Below are positions 31,645 to 38,977 of a DNA stretch of 42,148 nucleotides, one piece after another. The stretch covers positions 1 through 42,148 of the forward strand of contig JAUYBY010000110.1 in NCBI GenBank assembly GCA_030692925.1, given 5' to 3'. Position 1 is the stretch's first letter, and every line of letters begins with the position of its first letter. This DNA comes from Candidatus Zixiibacteriota bacterium. Lineage in GTDB: Bacteria > Zixibacteria > MSB-5A5 > RBG-16-43-9. A model generated the notes under the pieces. That model searched no databases, was not told where the DNA came from, and saw nothing but the letters and a program-made list of their open reading frames with translations. A program made the translations under genes and the position numbers.

Positions 31645-33930
31645 TTAGAAGGGTCTGCCGAACTGGAAGTGAGGTCTCCACTTATCTTTTCCAGGATAGT
31701 CAAATCCATAGCCAAAATCAAAACCGATCATCCCTAAGCTGGGCACGACCATCCTGAAACCAAAACCGGCTGATTTGTAAAGTCGTCCGAAAGAAACAGG
31801 AGAAAACTGCCGGCCGGTCATCCAGGCATTTCCGGCATCCGCAAAAAGCAGCGCATAAATCTGCTGTTCCACCAGGGGAAATTGATACTCCAGATTATAT
31901 ACCAGCATACTCCTCCCGCGAATGAGATTACCAGAAGCATCTCTGGGACCTATCCAGCCATCCGGATAACCCCTTACCATTCCATCCGGGTCAGTGCCAC
32001 CAGGGGCAAATCTCTCGCTATAGGGAACATTTGAGTTGCGGTCATATCCATCGATTAACCCAGCCCGGACTTTTGCCACCAGGACGAATTTCCAGAAAGT
32101 TTTCACGTATTTGGAGAACTCGAATATATATTTATGATAGGACCAGTTTCCACCTAAAAGCCCGCCGGCTAATTCAACATCATAAGTCAGAACCGAACCG
32201 GAAGTGGCAAATTGAGGTAAGTCTCTGGAATCCCTCAAGAAAGTGAAGTTCACACTTGATGTCATTTGTGGCCATTTTATGTACTGCAGTCCGTAGGGAC
32301 TATCTTTGTAATTTGTCAGATAAGTCTCAGAGAAATCAAAATAGCGAACGCTTTCCAGTCTGTATCTGACGTAGAGCCTCGAGTAGTTATCTGGCCAGCT
32401 TAGTCTTCTGCCTATCCTCAGTCCAACCCCGGTTCTGCCTTCTGTGAAGTCAGTATACCATCTGCGGTTGACCCGATAAATGTCTATTCCCACAGAAGTA
32501 GGGGTATCTCTGAACCAAGGCTCAGTAAAATCAAGCTGAAGGGAATTTCTAGTTTTTCCGAATTCCCAGTTAAGCTGCACATTCTGCCCATTACCCATAA
32601 AATTAGGTATCCCCAGGCCAATAGAACCCACTAATTTGTCGACCGCACTATACCCTGCTCCAAAATTAATAGTGCCGGTCTGTTTCTCCTCGATTTTGAG
32701 TATGAGGTCTATGTCGCCATTCGGTAATACCTCGATATCCGGAGTCACATTGGAGAAATAGTTCAGATACATCACATCCCTCAGGCTCCTCAAAAGGATC
32801 GAACGATGAAACCTCCGACCCGGAATCACTGATAATTCCCTCCGGACGACTTTCTCCTTGGTCTTGATATTACCTTCGATTCTCACGAAATGGATATTAG
32901 CTGGAACCCCTTCAGTTATCTGGTAATCGATATTGACCACATTTCCCTGGGTGGAGGTATTGTCCAGGATCTGGACGTAGATATATCCTTCTTCTTGATA
33001 AAGATTGTTTAGCTCGGTTAAAGTCTCCTCAAATTTCTTCTGATCATAAAATTCCCCTGGTTTGAACTTAACTACCTTCCGAAGTTTCTCTTCTGGAAAG
33101 ATAGTGTTCCCATGGAAACTCACCCCTCCGAATTTATATCTTTCCCCTTCAGAAAGCACCAGCCGGATGAACATATCCTTGCCTGTGGGATCAAACCAGA
33201 TCGAATCCGACAGGATCTCCGCATCCAGGTACCCATTTTTCTTGTAGAAATCCGTGATCCGCCCCTTATCCTCCTGGTATTTTTCAGAATTGAACTCACC
33301 GCTTCTGAGCAAGCTGGCCTGTTTGGTCTTCATCTGTTTTTTGATCTTCCCCTCGCTGAAATCCTTGTTCCCCTGGACGTTGATTTTCTTTATCTTGACT
33401 TTCTGGCCCTCATCGATCTTATAATCCAAGACCACTTCCTCTTCCTTCGAACCAGGCTTGAGCTCAGACTGCACCCTGGTTGCCGCATAACCTTTATCCC
33501 GGTATAAGCCCTGAATGACATTGATGCCATCCTTAACCTGCTGGGGGCTTATCTGCATCCCGGCTTTCAGACCCAGTTTATCTTCTATCTCCCGATTCTT
33601 AAATCTCTTGTTCCCTTTTATCTCTAGCTGGGCAAGTTTTGGATATTCTTGAAGTCTGATCGTGAGGATAACCCCTCCTTCAGTTTGCGTGGCGGTAATC
33701 GTTACATTTGAAAAAAGTCCTAAGCCGTAAATCCTTTTGATAGCCCTCTGGATGCTGGTCAGATCAAGATTAGAGCCCGGGGTAAATCCAGAAGCTAAGA
33801 GAACCAGAGATTTATCAGCAGATTTATTCCCCACAACCTCTACCCGGGATATGGTTAAAACCTGGGCATAGGAAAAAGAGTAAACTAAAAGTATTAAAAG
33901 CAGGAGCAGAATAGATTTTTTGGATATCAT
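31645..33930 (-). CDS. bamA: Outer-membrane assembly protein BamA
   Basis: 761 aa. Signal peptide 1-22 (ILLLLLILLVYSFSYAQ), five POTRA domains to about 345 (IKGNKRFKNREIEDKLGL, NVQGNKDFSEGKIKKQMK, FHGNTIFPEEKLR, VRIEGNIKTKEKVVRRE), then a 16-strand beta barrel with RDTPTSVGIDIY, the YNLEYQFPL strand and the family's FRMVVPSLGMIGFDFGYGF end. The last residue is Phe (HFQFGRPF), the expected C-terminal aromatic sorting signal. Inserts outer-membrane proteins. Ten bases after rplU's stop. Confidence 0.95.
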   Translation of the reverse strand: MISKKSILLLLLILLVYSFSYAQVLTISRVEVVGNKSADKSLVLLASGFTPGSNLDLTSIQRAIKRIYGLGLFSNVTITATQTEGGVILTIRLQEYPKLAQLEIKGNKRFKNREIEDKLGLKAGMQISPQQVKDGINVIQGLYRDKGYAATRVQSELKPGSKEEEVVLDYKIDEGQKVKIKKINVQGNKDFSEGKIKKQMKTKQASLLRSGEFNSEKYQEDKGRITDFYKKNGYLDAEILSDSIWFDPTGKDMFIRLVLSEGERYKFGGVSFHGNTIFPEEKLRKVVKFKPGEFYDQKKFEETLTELNNLYQEEGYIYVQILDNTSTQGNVVNIDYQITEGVPANIHFVRIEGNIKTKEKVVRRELSVIPGRRFHRSILLRSLRDVMYLNYFSNVTPDIEVLPNGDIDLILKIEEKQTGTINFGAGYSAVDKLVGSIGLGIPNFMGNGQNVQLNWEFGKTRNSLQLDFTEPWFRDTPTSVGIDIYRVNRRWYTDFTEGRTGVGLRIGRRLSWPDNYSRLYVRYRLESVRYFDFSETYLTNYKDSPYGLQYIKWPQMTSSVNFTFLRDSRDLPQFATSGSVLTYDVELAGGLLGGNWSYHKYIFEFSKYVKTFWKFVLVAKVRAGLIDGYDRNSNVPYSERFAPGGTDPDGMVRGYPDGWIGPRDASGNLIRGRSMLVYNLEYQFPLVEQQIYALLFADAGNAWMTGRQFSPVSFGRLYKSAGFGFRMVVPSLGMIGFDFGYGFDYPGKDKWRPHFQFGRPF

Positions 33931-33939
33931 TTTTATTTT

Positions 33940-34272
33940 TTAAGATTTTGACTTTTTAGGTGCGTTTATCTTACTGATCATTATCTGGGTATAGTCCTGC
34001 CGGTGCCCTTTTTTCCTTCTGTACTTCACTCTTCTTTTGAATTTATAAACCAGGATCTTTTTTCCTTTACCGGTAGACAAAACCTGAGCCTCAATTTTAG
34101 CACCCTCCAGATAGGGTTTCCCCATCAGGGGCTCTTTTTCATCCCTGGAGATCAAAAGCACCTTATCGAATACGATCTCTTTCCCCTGTTCTGCTGCTAT
34201 TTTCGGAATTTTCAGCTTATCCCCTTCCTGGACTTTAAACTGCAGACCACCGGTTTCCATTACTGCATACAT
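33940..34272 (-). CDS. rplU: Ribosomal protein bL21
   Basis: 110 aa. METGGLQFKVQEGDKLKI is the bL21 start (usually GGKQYKV, here GGLQFKV) and KILVYKFKRRVKYRRKKGHR the rRNA-binding loop with YTQIMISKI after it. GGAGG supports the start. Instead of rpmA (bL27), the next gene is bamA, so the common rplU-rpmA pair is broken here. It is the first gene of the outer-membrane operon and has its own good promoter at 34329-34356. Confidence 0.95.
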   Translation of the reverse strand: MYAVMETGGLQFKVQEGDKLKIPKIAAEQGKEIVFDKVLLISRDEKEPLMGKPYLEGAKIEAQVLSTGKGKKILVYKFKRRVKYRRKKGHRQDYTQIMISKINAPKKSKS

Positions 34273-34328
34273 CTATCTTCCTCCGTTTGTGAAATTTTGA
34301 CTCAAATTCTAAATTTTATACGAAGGCT

Positions 34329-34356
34329 AATATATTACTATTTTACCCTTAGTCAA
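34329..34356 (-). promoter_or_regulatory. Sigma-70 promoter for rplU-bamA-skp-lpxD operon
   Basis: On the minus strand TTGACT (-35, 34351-34356) and TATATT (-10, 34329-34334) with 16-base spacing, each five of six to consensus, about 57 bases before the rplU ATG. The best housekeeping-type promoter in the window. Confidence 0.6.
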
Positions 34357-34452
34357 GCAGATTTGTTTCATCAGTTTTCTCAAAAATTAACTTTGGGGAA
34401 AGATAGAATAAGGGAGTATCTATGTTCATATAAATGTAACAAGTTAAATGAT

Positions 34453-34475
34453 GTAGCGGAGGTCTTCAGACCTCC
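34453..34475. repeat. GTAG-footed hairpin
   Basis: GTAGC followed by GGAGGTC/GACCTCC with TTCA between. Same stem type as 16431-16453 and 16880-16902. Lies between the rplU promoter and the PEP-CTERM gene's terminator. Confidence 0.75.
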
Positions 34476-34490
34476 ATTTTTTCCTTCAAA

Positions 34491-34533
34491 ATAAAAAAAT
34501 CCTGTTCTCTTTTTAAAAGAACAGGATTTTATT
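34491..34533 (-). terminator. Rho-independent terminator after the PEP-CTERM gene
   Basis: On the minus strand AAATCCTGTTCTTTT pairs with AGAACAGGATTTT, followed by a T-run (T7). It lies about 20 bases past the stop codon of the 34553 gene. Confidence 0.8.
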
Positions 34534-34552
34534 TTAAAACCTTATTATTTCT

Positions 34553-35203
34553 TTACTTTTTCCTTCTAAATCTGAAAGCACCTAAACCCAACAAACCTGT
34601 GCCTAAAAGCATCAGAGTGGATGGTTCGGGAATAACACCAGGTCTATACACATTAGAGGCATCACCTGACATGTTGTCTGTCAGCCAATAATTGCCCGCA
34701 TCATGCATTAAAACGTAAGCCATGTTGCTGGGTGCGTTGACTGTGAGGTAACCGAGACTATAATTCCCTTCCCACTGTGTGTTCGCGGGTCCCGCAGCCA
34801 AATCGAGAAGGTTGTCAAACTCATCATAGGCTTCCAGATAAAAATCACTGGCTGAGTTATAGCCAGTCGTGAAAAAGGAACCGTCATGCGACAGGAAGTC
34901 AATTCGACCCATTCCCTGAGTTTGGCCAAGCCACGCAAAAACATAGCCAGCCATATTGTACCTTCCTGTACCCCAGGAGTCGCCTAAGTCGTTGGAGACA
35001 TTCCAGTTTCCGGTTGTAGCGTCACCATATATCCAGTCAAAGCCTGCTGTGTTGGTGAACTGTAAACCAGGAATACCTGAAGCAATGGCTCCTCCATCAT
35101 TACCCAGACCCCACTCAAAATCCAAAGACCATTGTGCGTTACTCTGAACCGCAGAAGCGAAAACCAGAGCTAACGCTAATCCCAAGAGCGATAAGTACTT
35201 CAT
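34553..35203 (-). CDS. PEP-CTERM sorted surface protein
   Basis: 216 aa. Signal peptide 1-24 (LGLALALVFASAVQSNAQ), a mature part rich in aromatic, Gly and Asn residues (WSLDFEWGLGNDGGA, YNMAGYVFAWLGQTQGMG), and a C-terminal sorting tag VIPEPSTLMLLGTGLLGLGA followed by FRFRRKK: PEP motif, hydrophobic segment, basic end. Such proteins are cleaved by an exosortase and often join extracellular matrix. No exosortase or EPS genes are seen here, so they must lie elsewhere. AGGTGA before the ATG, and a clean terminator follows: a single-gene transcript. Confidence 0.92.
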   Translation of the reverse strand: MKYLSLLGLALALVFASAVQSNAQWSLDFEWGLGNDGGAIASGIPGLQFTNTAGFDWIYGDATTGNWNVSNDLGDSWGTGRYNMAGYVFAWLGQTQGMGRIDFLSHDGSFFTTGYNSASDFYLEAYDEFDNLLDLAAGPANTQWEGNYSLGYLTVNAPSNMAYVLMHDAGNYWLTDNMSGDASNVYRPGVIPEPSTLMLLGTGLLGLGAFRFRRKK

Positions 35204-35576
35204 TCTTCTTTCACCTCCATACTTTGTTTAAATGTTAATTGTTTAGTTTCTTTAATTTTCCAAGAACTTAAATAATAATTCTATCACATATTAAGAAACT
35301 CATATGCCAAAGGGCACCGTAAAAAGACATCTTTTTTATCTTCTTTATTTGATTGAAGTTATAAGCAGATTACTGAGCCTATTTTAGTTGGAACTATTTT
35401 CTGCCTTAACCAAAATGTCAATATTCTTGAACAACAAGCTTTTTGGCTTTGACGAATTTCAGATTAAGATATTGTTATTCTTCAGGTTAGACAAATTATT
35501 GTGTTTGTTCAAATTCTGGACAAAAAGACAGATATCTTTTTTTAAATTAAATGTAGATTAATCGAGTTTTCTTTGC
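35204..35576. other. AT-rich intergenic region upstream of the PEP-CTERM gene
   Basis: No gene, REP-like hairpin or convincing promoter found. TTGGCA with a TAGAAT box exists on the minus strand near 35290-35325 but with spacing of about 21, too long for a confident call. PEP-CTERM genes in other bacteria often use sigma-54; a GG-N10-GC box is not visible. Confidence 0.4.
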
Positions 35577-35623
35577 AGAAAAAAATAAAACACCCGATCC
35601 GTCGCCAGAGCGGACCGGGCGTT
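35577..35623 (-). terminator. Rho-independent terminator of the lipoprotein gene
   Basis: On the minus strand AACGCCCGGTCCG pairs, with two mismatches, with CGGATCGGGTGTT, followed by TTATTTTTTT. It lies about 58 bases past the stop of the 35681 gene. Confidence 0.75.
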
Positions 35624-35680
35624 CTCAATTACAATCTTTCCCTCTCATCTCAGGAAAAGATGCTTTCAGCAAGGATTAAA

Positions 35681-36589
35681 CTATGGAACATTTACCCTGT
35701 AATGAATTCCCCAGATCCTGGAATCATAAGGATCAGAGGCGCTCCCATCCAAGCTTGTATGCTTTATCACATCAATTCCTGCATGTCTTATGGCAACATA
35801 GACCGAATCCATCATACCACTACCGACCATCCAGGTACCGGTAAAAGATCCATCTCCGTTGTTATGAAAAGATCGTCGGTGAGGTTTGCAATTAAAGTAA
35901 TGACAGGCGAGTGAATGTAGATAAACCGAATCCGAAGCATCTCCCGTGTAAACAGTCAGGGTCACGGAATCACCGGCATTGAAGGTTAAGATATTTTCCT
36001 TTGAAGTGGTATCAGTTATATCCGACTCAGTTAGAGCCAGGTTATGTTCTGGAGAAACGACTTTCACTGAATCTATTATTCGCGTATTTGCTGGAAATGA
36101 ATGAACTAAAAGACCTGAGATCCCTACTAATCTCCAGCCCCGATGATGTGTCTCATTTCCTTCCCTTTTCTCGAAATAAGCATGCTTTACTGCCTCATCG
36201 GTTAAAGGCTTAGACATACTCTGTGAACTATCTTTTGCTAAAACAAAAAGGCGTCCATAAAGGGTATCAGTCACAGTTACATAAGCATAGGGATAGAGAT
36301 GAGTTGAATCTGCCTGATGGACAGTTACATTTATGTCCCTGGTCACGCGGTTTATTTTTCTCCACCAGAATCTTATGGTATCAACTGTTGCTATTTTGGG
36401 AAAGCCTGTGGAGTCCGGGCTGATTATCTCCTGAGGAAATGAGTATGAGTCTGAACCTATCAGGCTGTAGATAGCTTCCTGATCCAAGTTCGTAGTAGGG
36501 CTGGTGGATTTCTTGCAGCCTGAGAAAAAAATGAAAACCAGAACTAAAATCATTCCCCCGAGCATCAATTTTTCTTTGTTCATTTTCAT
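35681..36589 (-). CDS. Lipoprotein of unknown function
   Basis: 302 aa. Type II signal peptide: MKMNKEKLMLGGMILVLVFIF then the lipobox FFSGC with Cys at about 25, followed by KKSTSPTT. The mature part is beta-rich with many Asp-Ser-Val strands (IDSVKVV, GDSVTLTVYTGDASDSVY, TGTWMVGSGMMDSVYVAI) suggestive of Ig-like or bacterial beta-sandwich domains; no enzyme motif. Repeated DSVY/DS(V)K units may mark two related sandwich domains. AAAGGAGAG before the ATG and a terminator after it make it a separate unit. Outer-membrane or inner-membrane anchoring is not decided. Confidence 0.8.
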   Translation of the reverse strand: MKMNKEKLMLGGMILVLVFIFFSGCKKSTSPTTNLDQEAIYSLIGSDSYSFPQEIISPDSTGFPKIATVDTIRFWWRKINRVTRDINVTVHQADSTHLYPYAYVTVTDTLYGRLFVLAKDSSQSMSKPLTDEAVKHAYFEKREGNETHHRGWRLVGISGLLVHSFPANTRIIDSVKVVSPEHNLALTESDITDTTSKENILTFNAGDSVTLTVYTGDASDSVYLHSLACHYFNCKPHRRSFHNNGDGSFTGTWMVGSGMMDSVYVAIRHAGIDVIKHTSLDGSASDPYDSRIWGIHYRVNVP

Positions 36590-36617
36590 TTCTTCTCTCC
36601 TTTAAGGTTAAAGTTCT

Positions 36618-36644
36618 TTAAAAGGTCTTTAATCTTTTTTGCAC
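36618..36644 (-). other. Possible leader mini-ORF upstream of the lipoprotein gene
   Basis: GTG at 36642-36644 has AGGAGGTGAG just upstream and opens an 8-residue frame (VQKRLKTF) that stops at TAA 36618-36620, 28 bases before the lipoprotein ATG. The strong Shine-Dalgarno is the only reason to list it; the gap 36590-36878 shows no other gene. Confidence 0.2.
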
Positions 36645-36878
36645 CTCACCTCCTCTAAAATTGTCTTTTTAATATATTTGACCCCCCATCCTTAAAAAGG
36701 TTTAATATCTATTACCTACGATATAAAGTCGGAAAGTAATAAATGAAAATTTAAGCTTTTTTTAGCTTTTCTATAGAAAAAATGCCAGATGAGGCTGACA
36801 AAATAAAAATAATATCCTTTCCCCCCCATTTGTGAAGTACTAATTTGTAAAATATCTCAAATTCCAGCAGACCCTAAA

Positions 36879-37244
36879 CTAAGCCGCAGCCTGGGGTGTT
36901 TCTTTTTTCTCCTTAACAATAAGATTAGTGATCAGGGCGATGAAAAATCCATACACCCCGCCTAAAATCAGAGTTCCCCAGAAAATCATGGTTCCTTTTT
37001 CAGGAACTGAGCCGGCTGCAAAAGCCATAGGTATAGAGATTATCAAACCGATCAGAATTCCGTGAGCCAGGTAGTTTATCTTCCAGGCCGAAATACCGAT
37101 GACAAAACCGATAAGCGTCCGGCTCAGGATAATCGACCAGGCCATACTCCCTGGCATTGGCCCGCCTGAACTGGCTAATCTCCAGCAGACGATTCCGGCA
37201 ATAACACCAAGGATGGTAGCAACTAAAATTTTCGTACCTTTCAT
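36879..37244 (-). CDS. Small polytopic membrane protein, paralogue A
   Basis: 121 aa, about four transmembrane segments: ILVATILGVIAGIVCWRLA, SIILSRTLIGFVIGIS, HGILIGLIISIPMAFAAG, and MIFWGTLILGGVYGFFIALI, then a charged tail KEKKETPQAAA. Not recognised. It is alignable along its length with the protein at 37364 (IxWSI...GFxIGISxxKxNYxxHGxxIG in both), so the pair is a tandem duplication. GGAGGAG supports the start. Confidence 0.75.
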   Translation of the reverse strand: MKGTKILVATILGVIAGIVCWRLASSGGPMPGSMAWSIILSRTLIGFVIGISAWKINYLAHGILIGLIISIPMAFAAGSVPEKGTMIFWGTLILGGVYGFFIALITNLIVKEKKETPQAAA

Positions 37245-37267
37245 CTTCTCCTCCGTTTCGAAAGTCT

Positions 37268-37336
37268 GGAGTATAAAGCCTCAAGGTCTTGAGACTTTAG
37301 CTTTATCGTTTAATCCCGCCAGCGGCGGGATACTCC
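37268..37336. repeat. Nested inverted repeat between membrane-protein paralogues
   Basis: Outer GGAGTA (37268-37273) and TACTCC (37331-37336); inside, AAAGCCTCAAGGTCTT...AAGC-type arms as at 5937-5988, and a small CCCGCC/GGCGGG hairpin (37315-37329) that looks inserted into the older palindrome. Confidence 0.55.
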
Positions 37337-37363
37337 AATTCCTTTCGGTTCAAATATCTTTCT

Positions 37364-37711
37364 TCAAACCGCTGGTGCCTCAGATGCTTTCTCCCTTATA
37401 ATCAGGTGAGAGATTATCTCGATCAAAGCTCCGTAGACCATACCTGAAACCCAGTATCTGACAAACCCGCCCATAGGAAGCGCAGGCAGAGCCGCCGGGA
37501 AGTAGACGATTGCGCCTATAATTAACCCGTGAAGGACATAGTTGAATTTGAAACCTGATATCCCGATGATAAAGCCTAAGATTCCTCCCTCGAAGACGAT
37601 TGACCAGTAAATTCCGGCACTCAGACCTGGCATCCCCCTGGTCATAAGATAAGCGATGATGCCAAAGATAAAACCTAAACCGGTAGTAACTAAAACCCTG
37701 GTTCCACTCAT
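37364..37711 (-). CDS. Small polytopic membrane protein, paralogue B
   Basis: 115 aa, about four transmembrane segments (VTTGLGFIFGIIAYLMT, IVFEGGILGFIIGISGF, HGLIIGAIVYFPAALPAL, GMVYGALIEIISHLII), ending REKASEAPAV. Shares length, segment order and the GFxIGIS..K.NY..HG.(L)IG core with the protein at 36879. Function unknown; glycine-rich helices resemble small transporter or integral scaffold folds but nothing specific. AAGGAGGGG precedes the ATG. First gene of the pair in transcription order. Confidence 0.75.
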   Translation of the reverse strand: MSGTRVLVTTGLGFIFGIIAYLMTRGMPGLSAGIYWSIVFEGGILGFIIGISGFKFNYVLHGLIIGAIVYFPAALPALPMGGFVRYWVSGMVYGALIEIISHLIIREKASEAPAV

Positions 37712-37911
37712 TTCCCCTCCTTAAGTTAAAGGGTTAAAGGTTTTCCTCTAAGCAAACACTGGCGAGAAGTTTTTAATAATTAGTAAATCTGAAAGCCGTT
37801 TGTCAAGGAAAAAAATTTATCGCTTCCAGTTCTAAAGAAAAAACCAACTAATCCGATATAATTTATCAAGAAGGGGGAACTCAAGAAAGAATCGAAAAGG
37901 AGGTGAAATAG

Positions 37912-38202
37912 ATGACCAAGACAACCAACCCGAATTTCAACCCAACTACCAAGGAAAACTACAGCTACAATTATGAGACTCTTCCTTATGAGAAGATAAA
38001 CACTCCAGGGACATATTACTTCAATCCCACCGGGATGCTGTTAAGGATTCCACCCGAGGGAGTATCGCAGGGACATAGCCCGGTTATCCCCTTTGTTTGG
38101 CGAGAGGAGTGCTTTGTTACCAAGATATCAGACGATCCCTGGGTACCGATTTCCAAGGCTCGTCAGCTTTGCGCTAACTGGGATCTGCCAGTGAATTTCT
38201 AA
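37912..38202 (+). CDS. Orphan 96-aa protein of unknown function
   Basis: Not recognised. A very strong AAAGGAGGTGAAATAG leads the ATG, and a perfect terminator follows at 38274, so it is a single-gene, probably well-expressed unit. The first 35 residues are Asn/Thr/Tyr-rich and look disordered (TTNPNFNPTTKENYSYNYET); the rest has PPEGVSQGHSPVIPFVWREE and two cysteines (ECFVTK, RQLCANW). No signal peptide, no membrane segment. Soluble cytosolic protein is the most that can be said. Confidence 0.75.
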   Translation: MTKTTNPNFNPTTKENYSYNYETLPYEKINTPGTYYFNPTGMLLRIPPEGVSQGHSPVIPFVWREECFVTKISDDPWVPISKARQLCANWDLPVNF

Positions 38203-38273
38203 GTTTTGTTTAGCAAATATAAAGCTCTCGATTCCCCCTTTTAATCTAAGAAATTTACATTAGATAACAAGAG

Positions 38274-38308
38274 GACCTGCTGGAACAAAAAATCCAGCAG
38301 GTCTTTTC
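38274..38308 (+). terminator. Rho-independent terminator of the 96-aa gene
   Basis: GACCTGCTGGA pairs with TCCAGCAGGTC around AACAAAAAA-type loop bases, followed by TTTTCTTTG. About 70 bases past the stop at 38202. Confidence 0.85.
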
Positions 38309-38322
38309 TTTGCTTCTTGGTA

Positions 38323-38423
38323 GACCCACATTGCCCTCAATGTGGGTCATACTGAGACATTAACGGTAGCGTTGCCACACCTGTGGCAACGTAGAAACGT
38401 CCTCACGGGAGTGAGGACGCTAC
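38323..38423. repeat. Three hairpins between convergent genes
   Basis: 38323-38348: GACCCACATTG/CAATGTGGGTC. 38366-38394: GTAGCGTTGCCACA with TGTGGCAACG, GTAG-footed. 38398-38423: CGTCCTCA/TGAGGACG then CTAC, the same element as 522-547 and the truncated copy at 42131. Confidence 0.75.
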
Positions 38424-38494
38424 GAACTTTGTACAAACAACTAAAATTAGTTTGAGATTTTCGGTTTCAATCCCGCCTCAAGCTCCAGCAGATA

Positions 38495-38977
38495 TTATTT
38501 TCGCCAGAGCTTGCCTCCGTAGCCGCGCAGGTTTCCATTGGCTTCGATTACCCGATGGCAGGGAATCACAATAGAAAGATAATTTGCTCCGTTTGCCCTG
38601 CCTACTGCTCTTTGAGCACCTGGTTTACCAAGATGTTTTGCTATCTGACCATATGACCTGGTTTCGCCATAAGGAATCTGAAGCAGTTGTTCCCAGGTCT
38701 TTTTTTCAAATGGCGTGCCGGTCACATCAATTTCCACTCCAAACTTCTTGAGTTTTTCAGCAAAGTAATCTCCCAGCTCATTTTCAAGTCTATCTAAATG
38801 CTGGTTATTTCCCTTAATCAATGACATCCGGTAACGTTTTTCTACCCGCTGTTTAATTCGCTCCACTCCGCCGCGGTCGTGCCATTCTAAAAAGCAGATG
38901 CCTTTATCAGTCGCGCCTGCTATCATTTCGCCAAGCGGACTATTCAGATTGCGAAAGAAAATCTTACCTTCTTGCAT
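38495..38977 (-). CDS. ogt: Methylated-DNA--protein-cysteine methyltransferase, C-terminus cut by an in-frame stop
   Basis: 160 aa. Suicide repair of O6-methylguanine: acceptor Cys140 in SIVIPCHRVIEANG, DNA-binding FEKKTWEQLLQIPYGETRSYG, and AVGRANGANY. The ATG at 38975-38977 follows GGGAGG and overlaps the adaA stop; an upstream frame to 39001 is less likely. The family normally ends GGGLWRK(x)xLLxLE; here TAA (38495-38497) follows GGKLWRK and the same frame then reads YLLELEAGLKPKISN before a second TAA at 38447. So the last family helix has been separated by one stop codon, through mutation, sequencing error or readthrough. The active site is intact. Confidence 0.9.
   Translation of the reverse strand: MQEGKIFFRNLNSPLGEMIAGATDKGICFLEWHDRGGVERIKQRVEKRYRMSLIKGNNQHLDRLENELGDYFAEKLKKFGVEIDVTGTPFEKKTWEQLLQIPYGETRSYGQIAKHLGKPGAQRAVGRANGANYLSIVIPCHRVIEANGNLRGYGGKLWRK

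Noticed and set aside
34003-34494. 163-codon plus-strand frame over rplU and its promoter
   Set aside because: Antisense to bL21 with no ribosome site; shadow frame.
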